This document shows, in pieces, positions 52,333-61,152 of a DNA stretch of 64,000 nt. The notes under the pieces were generated by a model, which worked only from the letters and a program-made list of their open reading frames with translations, made no database searches and was not told the DNA's origin. The DNA comes from Gammaproteobacteria bacterium. GTDB taxonomy: Bacteria > Pseudomonadota > Gammaproteobacteria > Burkholderiales > Rhodocyclaceae. Every line of letters starts with the position of its first letter. The first letter of the stretch is position 1. The stretch is taken from assembly GCA_018825305.1 (NCBI GenBank), contig JAHJEO010000010.1, forward strand, positions 173,285 to 237,284, in the 5' to 3' direction. The position numbers and the translations under genes are program-made.

Positions 52333-54133
52333 TGCCGCGGCGCTCGTCGTCGATGGCCAGCTGGTTGCGGCCGCACAGGAAGAGCGCTTCTCGCGCAAGA
52401 AGCACGATGCGCGTTTTCCCGCGAATGCGATTCGATATTGCCTCCAGGAAATTGGCGCGGATCTTGGCGACATCGACCATGTCGTCTTCTACGACAAGCC
52501 ATTGATCAAGTTCGAGCGCCTGCTCGAGACCTACCTGGCATTCGCCCCGCAGGGCATCGGTTCGTTCATGAAGGCGATGCCGGTCTGGTTGAAGGAAAAG
52601 CTGGGCCTCAAGGCCGTGCTCGGCCAGGAGTTGCGCTCGCTCGCTGGGGCAAATGGATCGCGTGTGCCCACCCTGTTGTTCACCCAGCATCACCAATCGC
52701 ATGCGGCATCGGCATTTTTCCCCAGCCCGTTCGAGGATGCGGCGGTCCTGTGCCTGGACGGCGTCGGCGAGTGGGCGACGACCTCGGCCTGGCGCGGCAA
52801 GGGAAACCACCTGGAGCCCATGTGGGAGATCGATTTCCCTCATTCCCTCGGTTTGCTCTATTCCGCCTTCACCTATTACTGCGGCTTCAAGGTCAATTCG
52901 GGCGAATACAAGCTGATGGGGCTGGCGCCGTATGGCGAACCCAGGTACGTCGACCGCATTCTGGGTGAGCTGATCGACCTCAAGGACGACGGTACGTTTC
53001 GCCTCGACATGAAGTACTTCAACTATGGCGCCGGGCTGACCATGACCAACGGCCGCTTCCACGCATTGTTCGAAGGCGAGCCGCGTCCGCCCGAAGGCAA
53101 GCTGTCGCAGCGCGAGATGGATCTGGCGCGCTCCGTTCAGGAGGTAACCGAGGAAATCGTGCTGCGGCTCGGCCGCAGTCTCCACCACGAGACTGGCTCG
53201 GAAAACCTCTGTCTGGCAGGTGGCGTCGCGCTGAATTGTGTGGCCAACGGCCGATTGTTGCGCGAAGGGCCCTTCAAGAATATCTGGATTCAGCCGGCGG
53301 CCGGCGATGCCGGCGGGGCAATCGGCGCCGCGCTCAGCGCTTGGCACGAGTATCTCGACAAACCGCGGACACCGGTTGCAGGCGACTCGATGCGAGGAGG
53401 TTATCTCGGCCCGCGGCTGGGCGATGGGGAAATCGAGGACTGCCTGAAGGCGCGCGGGGCGTCGTACCGACGGGTCGATGATTCCGCGCTGTTCCGCGAA
53501 CTGGCTGGAGTACTGGCGGAAGGCAATGTGGTCGGATGGGTGCAGGGGCGGATGGAATTCGGTCCCCGCGCCCTCGGCGGGCGCTCGATCCTCGGCGACC
53601 CGCGGAGCCCCCGGATGCAGGCGACCATGAACCTGAAGATCAAGTACAGGGAATCCTTCCGGCCGTTCGCGCCATCGGTTCTTGCCGAGCGGGTTGCGGA
53701 CTGGTTCGAACTCGATGGGCCAAGCCCGTACATGCTGCTCGTCGCCCCGGTCGTACCGGCCCACCGCTTCGCAATGACATCAGAACAGGATGCCCTGTTC
53801 GGCATAGACAAACTTAACGTCCCGCGTTCAGAAATCCCGACGGTCACGCATGTGGACTACTCGGCACGCATCCAGACGGTGCACGCGGAAACCAACCCCC
53901 GCTATCACGCCCTGATATCTGCATTCGAGTCGCTGACGGGGTGTCCGGTGCTGGTCAACACCTCGTTCAACGTTCGGGGAGAGCCGATCGTGTGCTCCGC
54001 CGAAGACGCCTATCGTTGCTTCATGCGGACGGAGATGGACTACCTGGTGATTGAAAATTTCCTGCTCAAGAAATCGGAGCAGCCGGTGCTCGAGGCAGAT
54101 TCCTCTTGGCAGCAAGAGTTCGAACTGGATTGA
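52295..54133 (+). CDS. carbamoyltransferase (NodU/CmcH family)
   Basis: It transfers a carbamoyl group from carbamoyl phosphate, via carbamoyl-AMP, to a sugar hydroxyl. The 612-aa protein has MKILGISAYYHDSAAALV and AAAQEERFSRKKHDARFP (YrdC/Kae1-like N-domain), FTQHHQSHAASAFFPSPF with metal His residues, NSGEYKLMGLAPYG, CLAGGVALNCVANGRLL, and the C-terminal FGPRALGGRSILGDPR and VNTSFNVRGEPIVCSAEDAY. GC-rich compared with neighbours. It is followed at 2 bp by sxtJ and a DUF5989 gene. Confidence 0.94.
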   Translation: MKILGISAYYHDSAAALVVDGQLVAAAQEERFSRKKHDARFPANAIRYCLQEIGADLGDIDHVVFYDKPLIKFERLLETYLAFAPQGIGSFMKAMPVWLKEKLGLKAVLGQELRSLAGANGSRVPTLLFTQHHQSHAASAFFPSPFEDAAVLCLDGVGEWATTSAWRGKGNHLEPMWEIDFPHSLGLLYSAFTYYCGFKVNSGEYKLMGLAPYGEPRYVDRILGELIDLKDDGTFRLDMKYFNYGAGLTMTNGRFHALFEGEPRPPEGKLSQREMDLARSVQEVTEEIVLRLGRSLHHETGSENLCLAGGVALNCVANGRLLREGPFKNIWIQPAAGDAGGAIGAALSAWHEYLDKPRTPVAGDSMRGGYLGPRLGDGEIEDCLKARGASYRRVDDSALFRELAGVLAEGNVVGWVQGRMEFGPRALGGRSILGDPRSPRMQATMNLKIKYRESFRPFAPSVLAERVADWFELDGPSPYMLLVAPVVPAHRFAMTSEQDALFGIDKLNVPRSEIPTVTHVDYSARIQTVHAETNPRYHALISAFESLTGCPVLVNTSFNVRGEPIVCSAEDAYRCFMRTEMDYLVIENFLLKKSEQPVLEADSSWQQEFELD

Positions 54134-54135
54134 CG

Positions 54136-54534
54136 ATGAATCAAAAGCTCGAGAGCGCCGAACTGCGCAACTTCGCACTGATCATGGCAGGCCTGGTGGC
54201 ATTGTTCTTCGGTGCCCTCCTGCCCTGGTTGTGGAACTGGCGTTTTCCCGCGTGGCCCTGGTATGTGGCCATTGCGCTGGTGGCAGGGGGGCTGCTTGCC
54301 CCCCTTTCGCTGCGCATCCCTTATCGCCTCTGGATGCGGCTGGGCCACGCACTGGGCTGGGTCAATACGCGCCTGCTCCTTGGTATCATCTTCTACCTGA
54401 TGATCACGCCCATGGGGCTCGTCATGCGCCTGTTCGGCTGGGATCCCATGCGACGGCGCCTCGATGCGGCCGCAAAGACCTATAAAGTGAAAAGCCGTCC
54501 GCTTTCCCGAAATGAAATGGAGACACCCTACTGA
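54136..54534 (+). CDS. SxtJ family membrane protein
   Basis: A 132-aa protein with three to four hydrophobic segments. RNFALIMAGLVALFFGALLPWL and LLGIIFYLMITPMGLVMRLFGWDPM (split motif) are the SxtJ landmarks. The family was named from the saxitoxin cluster and regularly follows NodU-type carbamoyltransferases. Its function is unknown; it may anchor or assist the enzyme at the membrane. The stop overlaps the next ATG (TGATG). Confidence 0.85.
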   Translation: MNQKLESAELRNFALIMAGLVALFFGALLPWLWNWRFPAWPWYVAIALVAGGLLAPLSLRIPYRLWMRLGHALGWVNTRLLLGIIFYLMITPMGLVMRLFGWDPMRRRLDAAAKTYKVKSRPLSRNEMETPY

Positions 54535-54686
54535 TGTGGCAGATGCTGAAAGATGTCTGGGGCTTCGCGAGGGCACGCAAGAAGTACTGGCTCCTTCCGG
54601 TCATCTTGATTCTGGTCTTACTTAGCGGGCTGCTAATTCTTGCTCAAGGGTCGGCGATCGCACCTTTTATCTACACCCTATTCTGA
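54534..54686 (+). CDS. DUF5989 family small membrane protein
   Basis: A 50-aa protein, MWQMLKDVWGFARARKKYW followed by a single hydrophobic helix and SAIAPFIYTLF. DUF5989 proteins of this length are found after SxtJ and carbamoyltransferase genes, and the FxxxRKKYWLLP core is recognisable. ATG overlaps the sxtJ stop. No other gene fits in the 66 bp to the next start. Confidence 0.8.
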   Translation: MWQMLKDVWGFARARKKYWLLPVILILVLLSGLLILAQGSAIAPFIYTLF

Positions 54687-54752
54687 GGTTCCCTCTGTAT
54701 CTCTTCTTCCAACCCATCGGCATTATGCCGCCAATTGCATGATAGTGCGAAC

Positions 54753-56288
54753 ATGATTGTCCTCATCAATCCTCAAGGCCTGAAGACTTTTTCAGGACTG
54801 AACATGCATACGCCTAATCCACCACTTGGGCTTGCATACATTGGCGCATCCCTAAAGCAAGCAGGATTTATATACAAGGCTATTGATTGCGCCGGCGAGG
54901 CGCTGGATTCCATCCGTCCGTACCCCTTCCGGAACGATTTCATGACGCAAGGGCTTACGCTAGAAGACGCGGTTCGGCGCGTCCCCGATGATGCCGATAT
55001 TATCGGCTTCAGTTGTAACTTTAGTACGCTCTGGCCTATTACTCGAATGTTGGCCGAGAAGATCAGGGAGCGATTTCCGCGAGCGCTATTGGTTCTCGGG
55101 GGTGAGCATGGCACGGCAGTGCCAGAATTCTCTTTGCGGACTTCAGTGTTTGATATGGTTGCGCTGGGGGAAGGCGAAGAAACCATTGTCGCAATCGTAC
55201 AAGCGGTTCGTGACAAGCGGGCGCTCGACAATATTCCCGGCACCGCTGTTAAGACATCCAGCGGGGAAATACAAAAAAATGGCCTTGCCAAGCGAATTCG
55301 AGAGATCGACGACATTCCCATACCAGATTGGAAAGAGTTTCCTCTGGAGGAATATATTTCTCGACACCAAGGCAATGGAGTCAATATGGGTCGTTCCATG
55401 CCTCTATTGGCTACACGTGGCTGTCCCTATCAATGTACGTTTTGCTCCAATCCTGGAATGTGGACTACCCGCTACATAATGAGGGATCCAAAGAAGTTGG
55501 TCGACGAGATGGCCGCGCATATGAGGGAGTACAACGTCACCAACTTTGACTTACAGGACCTTACTGCAATTATCAATAGAAGGTGGGCCATAGAGTTTTG
55601 TAAGGAAATTATCGACAGAAGACTTAATATCACTTGGCAATTGCCTAGCGGAACGCGCTCAGAAGTTTTTGATGATGAATTGGCGGCGATTCTCTACAAG
55701 TCCGGTTGCCATCACTTGGCTTTTGCGCCCGAAAGCGGATCTGCAGAAGTCTTACAGATCGTGAAAAAGAGAGTAAACCTTGATGAATTATTGGAAGCTT
55801 CACGCGTTACCATCAGGCATGGTTTTGTTCTCAACTGCTTTATGGTTATCGGATTGCCACCCGACAATGTGCATACCTTGCGCCAGAGCATGAAGTTTGT
55901 CCGTAAGCTGGCAATGATGGGCGTGCACGATCTGGTCGTTTCCAAGTTCGTACCGTATCCAGGATCTGAGCTATTCAAACAATTTCAGAAAGAAAAAAAA
56001 ATCCAATTGGATGACGAGTTCTTCGAATCGCCGATGGATTTTTACAACGAGAAATCGCCTTCCTACTGTGACGCTATTTCTTCGAAGCGGCTTTACTGGA
56101 CCATGATTTTGATGTTTCTGAATTTCTACTTCATTTCGGTTACAACGCACCCTTTGAGAACAATGCGTATTGTTTGGAATGCTGTGACGAAGGGCCAGGA
56201 GGAAACGCGTTACGCTAAATGGTTGGTGGATCGCCTGTATGTAAGGCGCAAGTGGCGAAAATTGCGCCGAGACGAAGTTTCGGACTGA
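54753..56288 (+). CDS. B12-binding domain radical SAM protein
   Basis: A 511-aa enzyme. The N-terminal cobalamin-binding domain (about 1-160) has PPLGLAYIGASLKQAG and LVLGGEHGTAVPEF. The radical SAM core has TRGCPYQCTFCSN, a CxxxCxxC 4Fe-4S site at about residue 220, and LAFAPESGSAEVLQIVKKRV. The C-terminal third includes a hydrophobic helix (MILMFLNFYFISV), so it may be membrane-associated. Such enzymes perform methylations or rearrangements on unactivated carbons. Noticeably AT-rich compared with its left neighbours, suggesting transfer. ATG 54753 is preferred over TTG 54735. Confidence 0.88.
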   Translation: MIVLINPQGLKTFSGLNMHTPNPPLGLAYIGASLKQAGFIYKAIDCAGEALDSIRPYPFRNDFMTQGLTLEDAVRRVPDDADIIGFSCNFSTLWPITRMLAEKIRERFPRALLVLGGEHGTAVPEFSLRTSVFDMVALGEGEETIVAIVQAVRDKRALDNIPGTAVKTSSGEIQKNGLAKRIREIDDIPIPDWKEFPLEEYISRHQGNGVNMGRSMPLLATRGCPYQCTFCSNPGMWTTRYIMRDPKKLVDEMAAHMREYNVTNFDLQDLTAIINRRWAIEFCKEIIDRRLNITWQLPSGTRSEVFDDELAAILYKSGCHHLAFAPESGSAEVLQIVKKRVNLDELLEASRVTIRHGFVLNCFMVIGLPPDNVHTLRQSMKFVRKLAMMGVHDLVVSKFVPYPGSELFKQFQKEKKIQLDDEFFESPMDFYNEKSPSYCDAISSKRLYWTMILMFLNFYFISVTTHPLRTMRIVWNAVTKGQEETRYAKWLVDRLYVRRKWRKLRRDEVSD

Positions 56289-56292
56289 TTGC

Positions 56293-57738
56293 GTGGCAAT
56301 GCCGACTAGCCCAACCTTTCAGGTGGAAGCCTTGCAATACCAACAGCACAGAAAGGCTTTCTGGGGTGCTATTTGGAAGAGGGTGCCTAATTCGTGGGGG
56401 GGGTACTACCGGAGTAGATTGAAAATTTCCTGTCGCCATTTAGTCCCGGCAGGTGCGAATGTGTTGGAGGTCGGATGTGCCCACGGGGATCTCCTTTCGG
56501 CTCTCAAGCCAGCGCAAGGGCTGGGTATAGATTTTTGCCCCGCTGCTTTAGAAAAAGCACGGATGGCTCATCCTGACCTTGAGTTTGTACTCGCGGATGC
56601 GCACGAGTTTGATCTTGGCCCCAGGATCTTCGATTACATTGTCGTTTCCGATTTGGTAAATGATCTATGGGACGTGCAGGCCATGCTTGTCCAGTTGCGG
56701 CCTTATTGCGCAGCCCACACGCGGTTGATTTTCACTTTTTACAACCACCTGTGGAACATCCCCCTGCGTGTTGCACAGAAGTTCGGCGTCGCAACGCCCA
56801 ATCTTCCGCAGAACTGGCTGACACAGCACGACATGGAGAATCTATTGGAGATATCAGGTTTTCAGCCATTGCGGGCTTGGCAAGAAGCCATTGCGCCACT
56901 GCCAGTACCGCTGTTATCTAATTTCGCCAATCGCTACCTGGCAAAAATATCGCCCTTCCGCTTTATGTCCATGGCCAACTTCATGCTGGCCCGGCCCTTG
57001 CATAAATCGATGCCACTGAACCCGACAGTTTCAGTGATTGTTGCTGCACGGAATGAGTCGGGACATATCGAAGAGTTGATGGCTCGCATCCCTGAGATGG
57101 GAGGAGGAACGGAGATTATTTTTGTTGAGGGCAACTCAACGGACGATACCTACGAGGCAATAGAGAGATCGATCGCATCGCATTCGGATCGGGACTGCAG
57201 GCTGCTGAAGCAGCTGGGGAAAGGCAAGGGCGATGCTGTTCGCGCAGGATTCGAGATTGCCAAAGGCGACATCCTGATGATTCTGGACGCCGACATTACG
57301 GTTCCGCCGGAAGACCTTCCCCGCTTCTACGAATTGATGGCGAATGGCAGCGCAGAGTTTGTGAACGGTGTCCGGCTCGTTTATCCGATGGAAGATGATG
57401 CCATGCGCTTTGCCAATCTGCTAGGCAACAAATTCTTCTCGTGGGCATTTAGCTGGCTGCTAGGCCAGGCTATACGCGACACCTTGTGCGGGACAAAGGT
57501 TCTCTGGCGCAGCGATTATCAGCGTATCGCCGACAACCGCTCCTATTTCGGTGATTTCGATCCATTTGGTGATTTCGACCTTCTTTTCGGTGCAGCACGA
57601 CTCAATCTCAAGATAATGGAAGTACCGATTCGCTATCGGGCAAGGCGCTATGGCGAGACTAATATTTCGCGCTGGAGCCATGGCTGGCTGCTTTTGAAAA
57701 TGGTGGTTTTCGCGGCGCGCCGCATCAAGTTCATCTGA
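56293..57738 (+). CDS. fusion of class I methyltransferase and family 2 glycosyltransferase
   Basis: A 481-aa two-domain protein. Residues about 45-235 form a methyltransferase (VLEVGCAHGDLLSAL, GIDFCPAALEKARMAHP, YIVVSDLVNDLWDVQAML). Residues about 245-470 form a GT2 domain (VSVIVAARNESGHIEELM, FVEGNSTDDTYEAIE, GKGKGDAVRAGFEIA, LMILDADITVPPEDL with DAD metal site, and RRYGETNISRWSHG). The GT2 part is like polyprenyl-phosphate glycosyltransferases but lacks C-terminal membrane helices. GTG 56293 or ATG 56299 starts it. Confidence 0.85.
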   Translation: MAMPTSPTFQVEALQYQQHRKAFWGAIWKRVPNSWGGYYRSRLKISCRHLVPAGANVLEVGCAHGDLLSALKPAQGLGIDFCPAALEKARMAHPDLEFVLADAHEFDLGPRIFDYIVVSDLVNDLWDVQAMLVQLRPYCAAHTRLIFTFYNHLWNIPLRVAQKFGVATPNLPQNWLTQHDMENLLEISGFQPLRAWQEAIAPLPVPLLSNFANRYLAKISPFRFMSMANFMLARPLHKSMPLNPTVSVIVAARNESGHIEELMARIPEMGGGTEIIFVEGNSTDDTYEAIERSIASHSDRDCRLLKQLGKGKGDAVRAGFEIAKGDILMILDADITVPPEDLPRFYELMANGSAEFVNGVRLVYPMEDDAMRFANLLGNKFFSWAFSWLLGQAIRDTLCGTKVLWRSDYQRIADNRSYFGDFDPFGDFDLLFGAARLNLKIMEVPIRYRARRYGETNISRWSHGWLLLKMVVFAARRIKFI

Positions 57739-57750
57739 TTGAACTATCAA

Positions 57751-58512
57751 ATGAGTTTTCTTCAAGAAGTACTGGGGCATCCTCTTACCCGTGGCTTGGC
57801 TGTGGACGATCCTCGGACGACCCTGCTCAGGCACGACATTATTCAAGGCAAGGCTTTCTTACGAGCACTTTATGCCGAGTGGTATGAGCGCATATGTGGC
57901 GTTTTGGACAAGAAGAACGATGTTCTGGAACTGGGTTCGGGGGCAGGTTTTCTGCAGCAATTTCTTCCCGGGGCGATAACCAGTGAAGTATTCGAAACGC
58001 CCGGCGTCAAATTGATCGCCAGTGCTTGTAATTTGCCATTGAAGGCTGAGTCTCTCGACGCCATTGTAATGACGGATGTGTTCCATCACATTCCTGATGT
58101 AGGCCGCTTCCTCGCCGAGGCGGCACGCTGTGTTCGTCCAGGCGGCAAGCTGGTCATGATTGAACCGTGGCGGACGGCATGGTCAGAGTGGGTATACACG
58201 CACCTGCATTCCGAACCATTTTCTCCGGAAAGTGGTTGGGAAATACCAAATACTGGTCCTCTATCCGGCGCAAACGGGGCGTTGCCGTGGATCGTATTTC
58301 AGCGGGACAGGGCGCTATTTGAGGCCCGGTTTCCCCAATGGCACATCAATAACATTGAACCAATGATGGCGTTTACATATCTTCTTTCCAGCGGTGTTTC
58401 CATGCGCAGTTTTTTGCCCGGCTGGATGTACCGTCCAGTCCGCACCATAGAGCGGGTCATGGGTGAAAAACGCTCGGCTATGTTTGCCTTGATTGAGTTG
58501 GAACTTGAATAG
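57751..58512 (+). CDS. class I SAM-dependent methyltransferase
   Basis: A 253-aa protein. VLELGSGAGFLQQFLPGAITSE is the SAM motif I; DAIVMTDVFHHIPDVGRFLAEAARCVRPGGKLVMIEPW covers motifs II-III (Methyltransf_11 type). MSFLQEVLGHPLTRGLAVDDPRTT is a recurrent N-terminus. TTG 57739, abutting the previous stop, would add four residues. It lies between the MT-GT2 fusion and a flippase-like membrane protein, a trio that suggests lipid-linked sugar chemistry. Confidence 0.82.
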   Translation: MSFLQEVLGHPLTRGLAVDDPRTTLLRHDIIQGKAFLRALYAEWYERICGVLDKKNDVLELGSGAGFLQQFLPGAITSEVFETPGVKLIASACNLPLKAESLDAIVMTDVFHHIPDVGRFLAEAARCVRPGGKLVMIEPWRTAWSEWVYTHLHSEPFSPESGWEIPNTGPLSGANGALPWIVFQRDRALFEARFPQWHINNIEPMMAFTYLLSSGVSMRSFLPGWMYRPVRTIERVMGEKRSAMFALIELELE

Positions 58513-59513
58513 TGACGTGGCGTAATTGGCGACCGCAGACCGCAGTCGGTGCCGGATTCGTACTGAGCGCTTTCTTTCTTTGGCTGGCGCTGCGCAATGT
58601 GGACGTCGCAAGCTTGGGTGAAGCTTTTGCTGCAATGAGTTACATGCCAGTGGCTATGTGCGCGGGGGCGCTATCGATCGGGATCGTGTTACGGGGAGTG
58701 CGATGGCGTGTTATTGCCGGCTTTCCCAGGGAGCAGCAACGCAATTTTTTCCGCGCCACCAATCTTGGCGTGCTCACAAACCAGCTTTTCCCTGGCCGTG
58801 GCGGCGAGTTTGTTCGTGTAATCACACTGGCAAGACTTTCGCATTCCTCCCTTCCAGGCCCTTTGGCCAGTGCATTGATTGATCGGTTGGTCGATGTGTC
58901 CGTCCTTCTTGCCTGCGCATCCATGCTCTATTGGATTTTTCCTGTTGGCGGACTACTTGGAACATGGCTTGCCGTTGTTCTTGGCATCGGATGCCTCATT
59001 ACGCTGCTGGTGGTCCTTTATTCAAGAAGTTCTGGATTTGGTGAGGCTTTGATTTCAAGGTTGGCTGCACGTTGGCTTCAGCGCTGGCCATTGCGCCCCG
59101 AAGTCTTTCTGGCCGAACTGCGGGGCGAGTTTCGTCGCTTGCTTGGTAGCTGGCTTAGCATCGAGTTGGTGGTCCTGGCGGCATTGATCTTGTGCGCTGA
59201 TTACGGTGTTATTGCCGCATTGATCCATGCATTTGACCTGTCGCTTCCTGTTGAAGCACCCTTAGTCCTTTGGGTCTTTCTGGCCGCCGGCTCCGCATTA
59301 CCTTCCGCGCCTGGCTATGTCGGGGTGTACCAGGTGGCTGCAGTTTGGGCGTTATCTCTTTTTTTCGTATCGGCACCAACCGCCATCGCCATTGCCACAG
59401 TCCTGCAGATCACGACACTCGCCGTGGCTCTCGTCATGGCGGGCCCGGGCGTAGCAGTTGCTTTTAAACGCTTTCTGCTTGGCCGTTCGCGGTCGAACGA
59501 TATGGTTGGATAG
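58512..59513 (+). CDS. flippase-like domain (LPG synthase TM region / UPF0104) membrane protein
   Basis: A 333-aa protein with about eight hydrophobic segments. FLWLALRNVDVASL, GIVLRGVRWRVIAGF, FRATNLGVLTNQLFPGRGGEFVRV and the late SALPSAPGYVGVYQVAAVWAL are the family hallmarks. The family lacks a known reaction but is often linked to lipid-carrier glycosyltransferases. GTG start; the preceding TAG overlaps it by one base. Confidence 0.87.
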   Translation: MTWRNWRPQTAVGAGFVLSAFFLWLALRNVDVASLGEAFAAMSYMPVAMCAGALSIGIVLRGVRWRVIAGFPREQQRNFFRATNLGVLTNQLFPGRGGEFVRVITLARLSHSSLPGPLASALIDRLVDVSVLLACASMLYWIFPVGGLLGTWLAVVLGIGCLITLLVVLYSRSSGFGEALISRLAARWLQRWPLRPEVFLAELRGEFRRLLGSWLSIELVVLAALILCADYGVIAALIHAFDLSLPVEAPLVLWVFLAAGSALPSAPGYVGVYQVAAVWALSLFFVSAPTAIAIATVLQITTLAVALVMAGPGVAVAFKRFLLGRSRSNDMVG

Positions 59514-59517
59514 CTAT

Positions 59518-61152
59518 ATGTCGGACAAGCATTGCAGAACAGCTTGGAGTAGCTATTGGCATTGGCTACCGGCCTTTGCGGCGGGAGTTTTTATCCTGGC
59601 CTATGCTGACTTCGGACCTACCGACGATCACCAGATCCTGAACTCCATATTTCAGGGACACTCGCTGTACCTGATTGTCTTCCCGGAACTGGGGCGATTC
59701 TGCCCATTGTGCTTTCAGGAGCTAAATTTGCTCCCAGCTTCTACCCGCTCCCCCTTCTGGTTTTTCTTGCCCCAAGCGATTTCGTTACTAGTCTTTTGTT
59801 ATTGCTTTTCACGAATCATCGTAGAGCTTGAATGCAGGCTTTGGCGCCCCGCAGTGTTACTGACACTCCTGCTTTTGTCCCCGGGGTTTGTAACCATCTG
59901 GTTAAGAATCCAACTCTGTGAGAGAAATTTCGTTGTCTTCCTGACGATCTTCCTGCTGTTTTTTGTCCTGGTTGAAAAGGGGCGGCGCTCGATGCTGATT
60001 CCAGCGCTGGCAGCGGGCACTGTGGCAATGTACTTCAAGGAACCTGGATTTATAGTCATCGGTGTGTTTGCGGCAACACATTGGCTTCTTCAGTTCAGGA
60101 ATGGCCATCGTCGATGGAACTGGATGGACTTTCTTCTTCTTGTTAGTGCAGGATGCTATCTGCCTGTCTATTACATTGTGGCTTTCAGCAAGCGCGAGCT
60201 CACATATGGCGCACACAGCGGTACCGCAGCGGAATTCCTGATTACCCTAGCGAAGACTGCAGGCAATTTTGCCTTGAACGACCCGTTTATTTTCTTTATT
60301 GCCCTGCCCTTGGCGGGTTGGCGCGCTTACCGCATTCTCCGCACTCATGTCATCGCAGACCCGATGTTCGATGCCATGTTGATCGCCGGAGCCACCTATG
60401 CGCTGCTATTTTTTCCGCTCAACATTTTTTCGGTCTACTACTGGACCCCGGCTTACGTCTTTTCGGTCCCGGCGGTGATTCATTTCTATGCGAAGAATAA
60501 GGAATGCGCCAGAGGCTATTGGCGGTTTAGTAAAAAAGCTGTTGCTTTGCTGTTTGCTATCAGCGTTCTGCCGTCGGGCGTACATTTGATTTCCTATTAC
60601 AAATACGTCCCGATCAACTTCAACGCGACAGTTGATTTTATCGCCAACGATATCCAGCAGAAACCGCACGAGGACGTACCCGTGATATACATCGACAGCA
60701 TGACGCCCGATGCTGCCAGCATCTACTATGACAGCCTTAATATTTTCCTCCAAGTACGTGGAGGCTTGAAGGCCGAGCAATTTGTCATGCGTTCGGCGGC
60801 CAACCCGGTCACTGACCGTCAGCTTAGGACTCATGGTCAAGAATTGGCGATCGGAGATCCTTTGTATGCGGCCTACTATTCGGTGATCGAGCTTCCACCG
60901 ACAGTCGCTCCGAGCGCAGGCGATTACCTGATAATCGTCCCGCAGACGACTGCGGACATCGATCAGGACTACCTGATGCGGCTTCAGCAGTCGTGTTGCG
61001 ACTTGGTGTTTTCTACGGCAAGCGCCTTTGCCGTGCCAAATTTAAGCTTGAAGATACTTCTCAAACTTGCTGCCGCGCGAATAGGGCTTGGCGAGTCAAT
61101 GGGCAAGAATTACTTTGGGCCGCCTGACTACTTTGTCTTCGTCAGACGCTGA
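59518..61152 (+). CDS. large multi-pass membrane protein, GT-C-like, unknown
   Basis: A 544-aa protein with roughly ten hydrophobic helices in the first 380 residues and a soluble C-terminal domain of about 150 residues. GPTDDHQILNSIFQG near the first periplasmic loop has the acidic pair typical of GT-C fold glycosyltransferases, and TVAMYFKEPGF is another conserved-looking element. I cannot name a family with confidence; a lipid-sugar-dependent glycosyltransferase or polymerase is plausible. ATG 59518 lies 4 bp after the previous stop. Its end overlaps the convergent SGNH gene by 25 bp. Confidence 0.6.
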   Translation: MSDKHCRTAWSSYWHWLPAFAAGVFILAYADFGPTDDHQILNSIFQGHSLYLIVFPELGRFCPLCFQELNLLPASTRSPFWFFLPQAISLLVFCYCFSRIIVELECRLWRPAVLLTLLLLSPGFVTIWLRIQLCERNFVVFLTIFLLFFVLVEKGRRSMLIPALAAGTVAMYFKEPGFIVIGVFAATHWLLQFRNGHRRWNWMDFLLLVSAGCYLPVYYIVAFSKRELTYGAHSGTAAEFLITLAKTAGNFALNDPFIFFIALPLAGWRAYRILRTHVIADPMFDAMLIAGATYALLFFPLNIFSVYYWTPAYVFSVPAVIHFYAKNKECARGYWRFSKKAVALLFAISVLPSGVHLISYYKYVPINFNATVDFIANDIQQKPHEDVPVIYIDSMTPDAASIYYDSLNIFLQVRGGLKAEQFVMRSAANPVTDRQLRTHGQELAIGDPLYAAYYSVIELPPTVAPSAGDYLIIVPQTTADIDQDYLMRLQQSCCDLVFSTASAFAVPNLSLKILLKLAAARIGLGESMGKNYFGPPDYFVFVRR

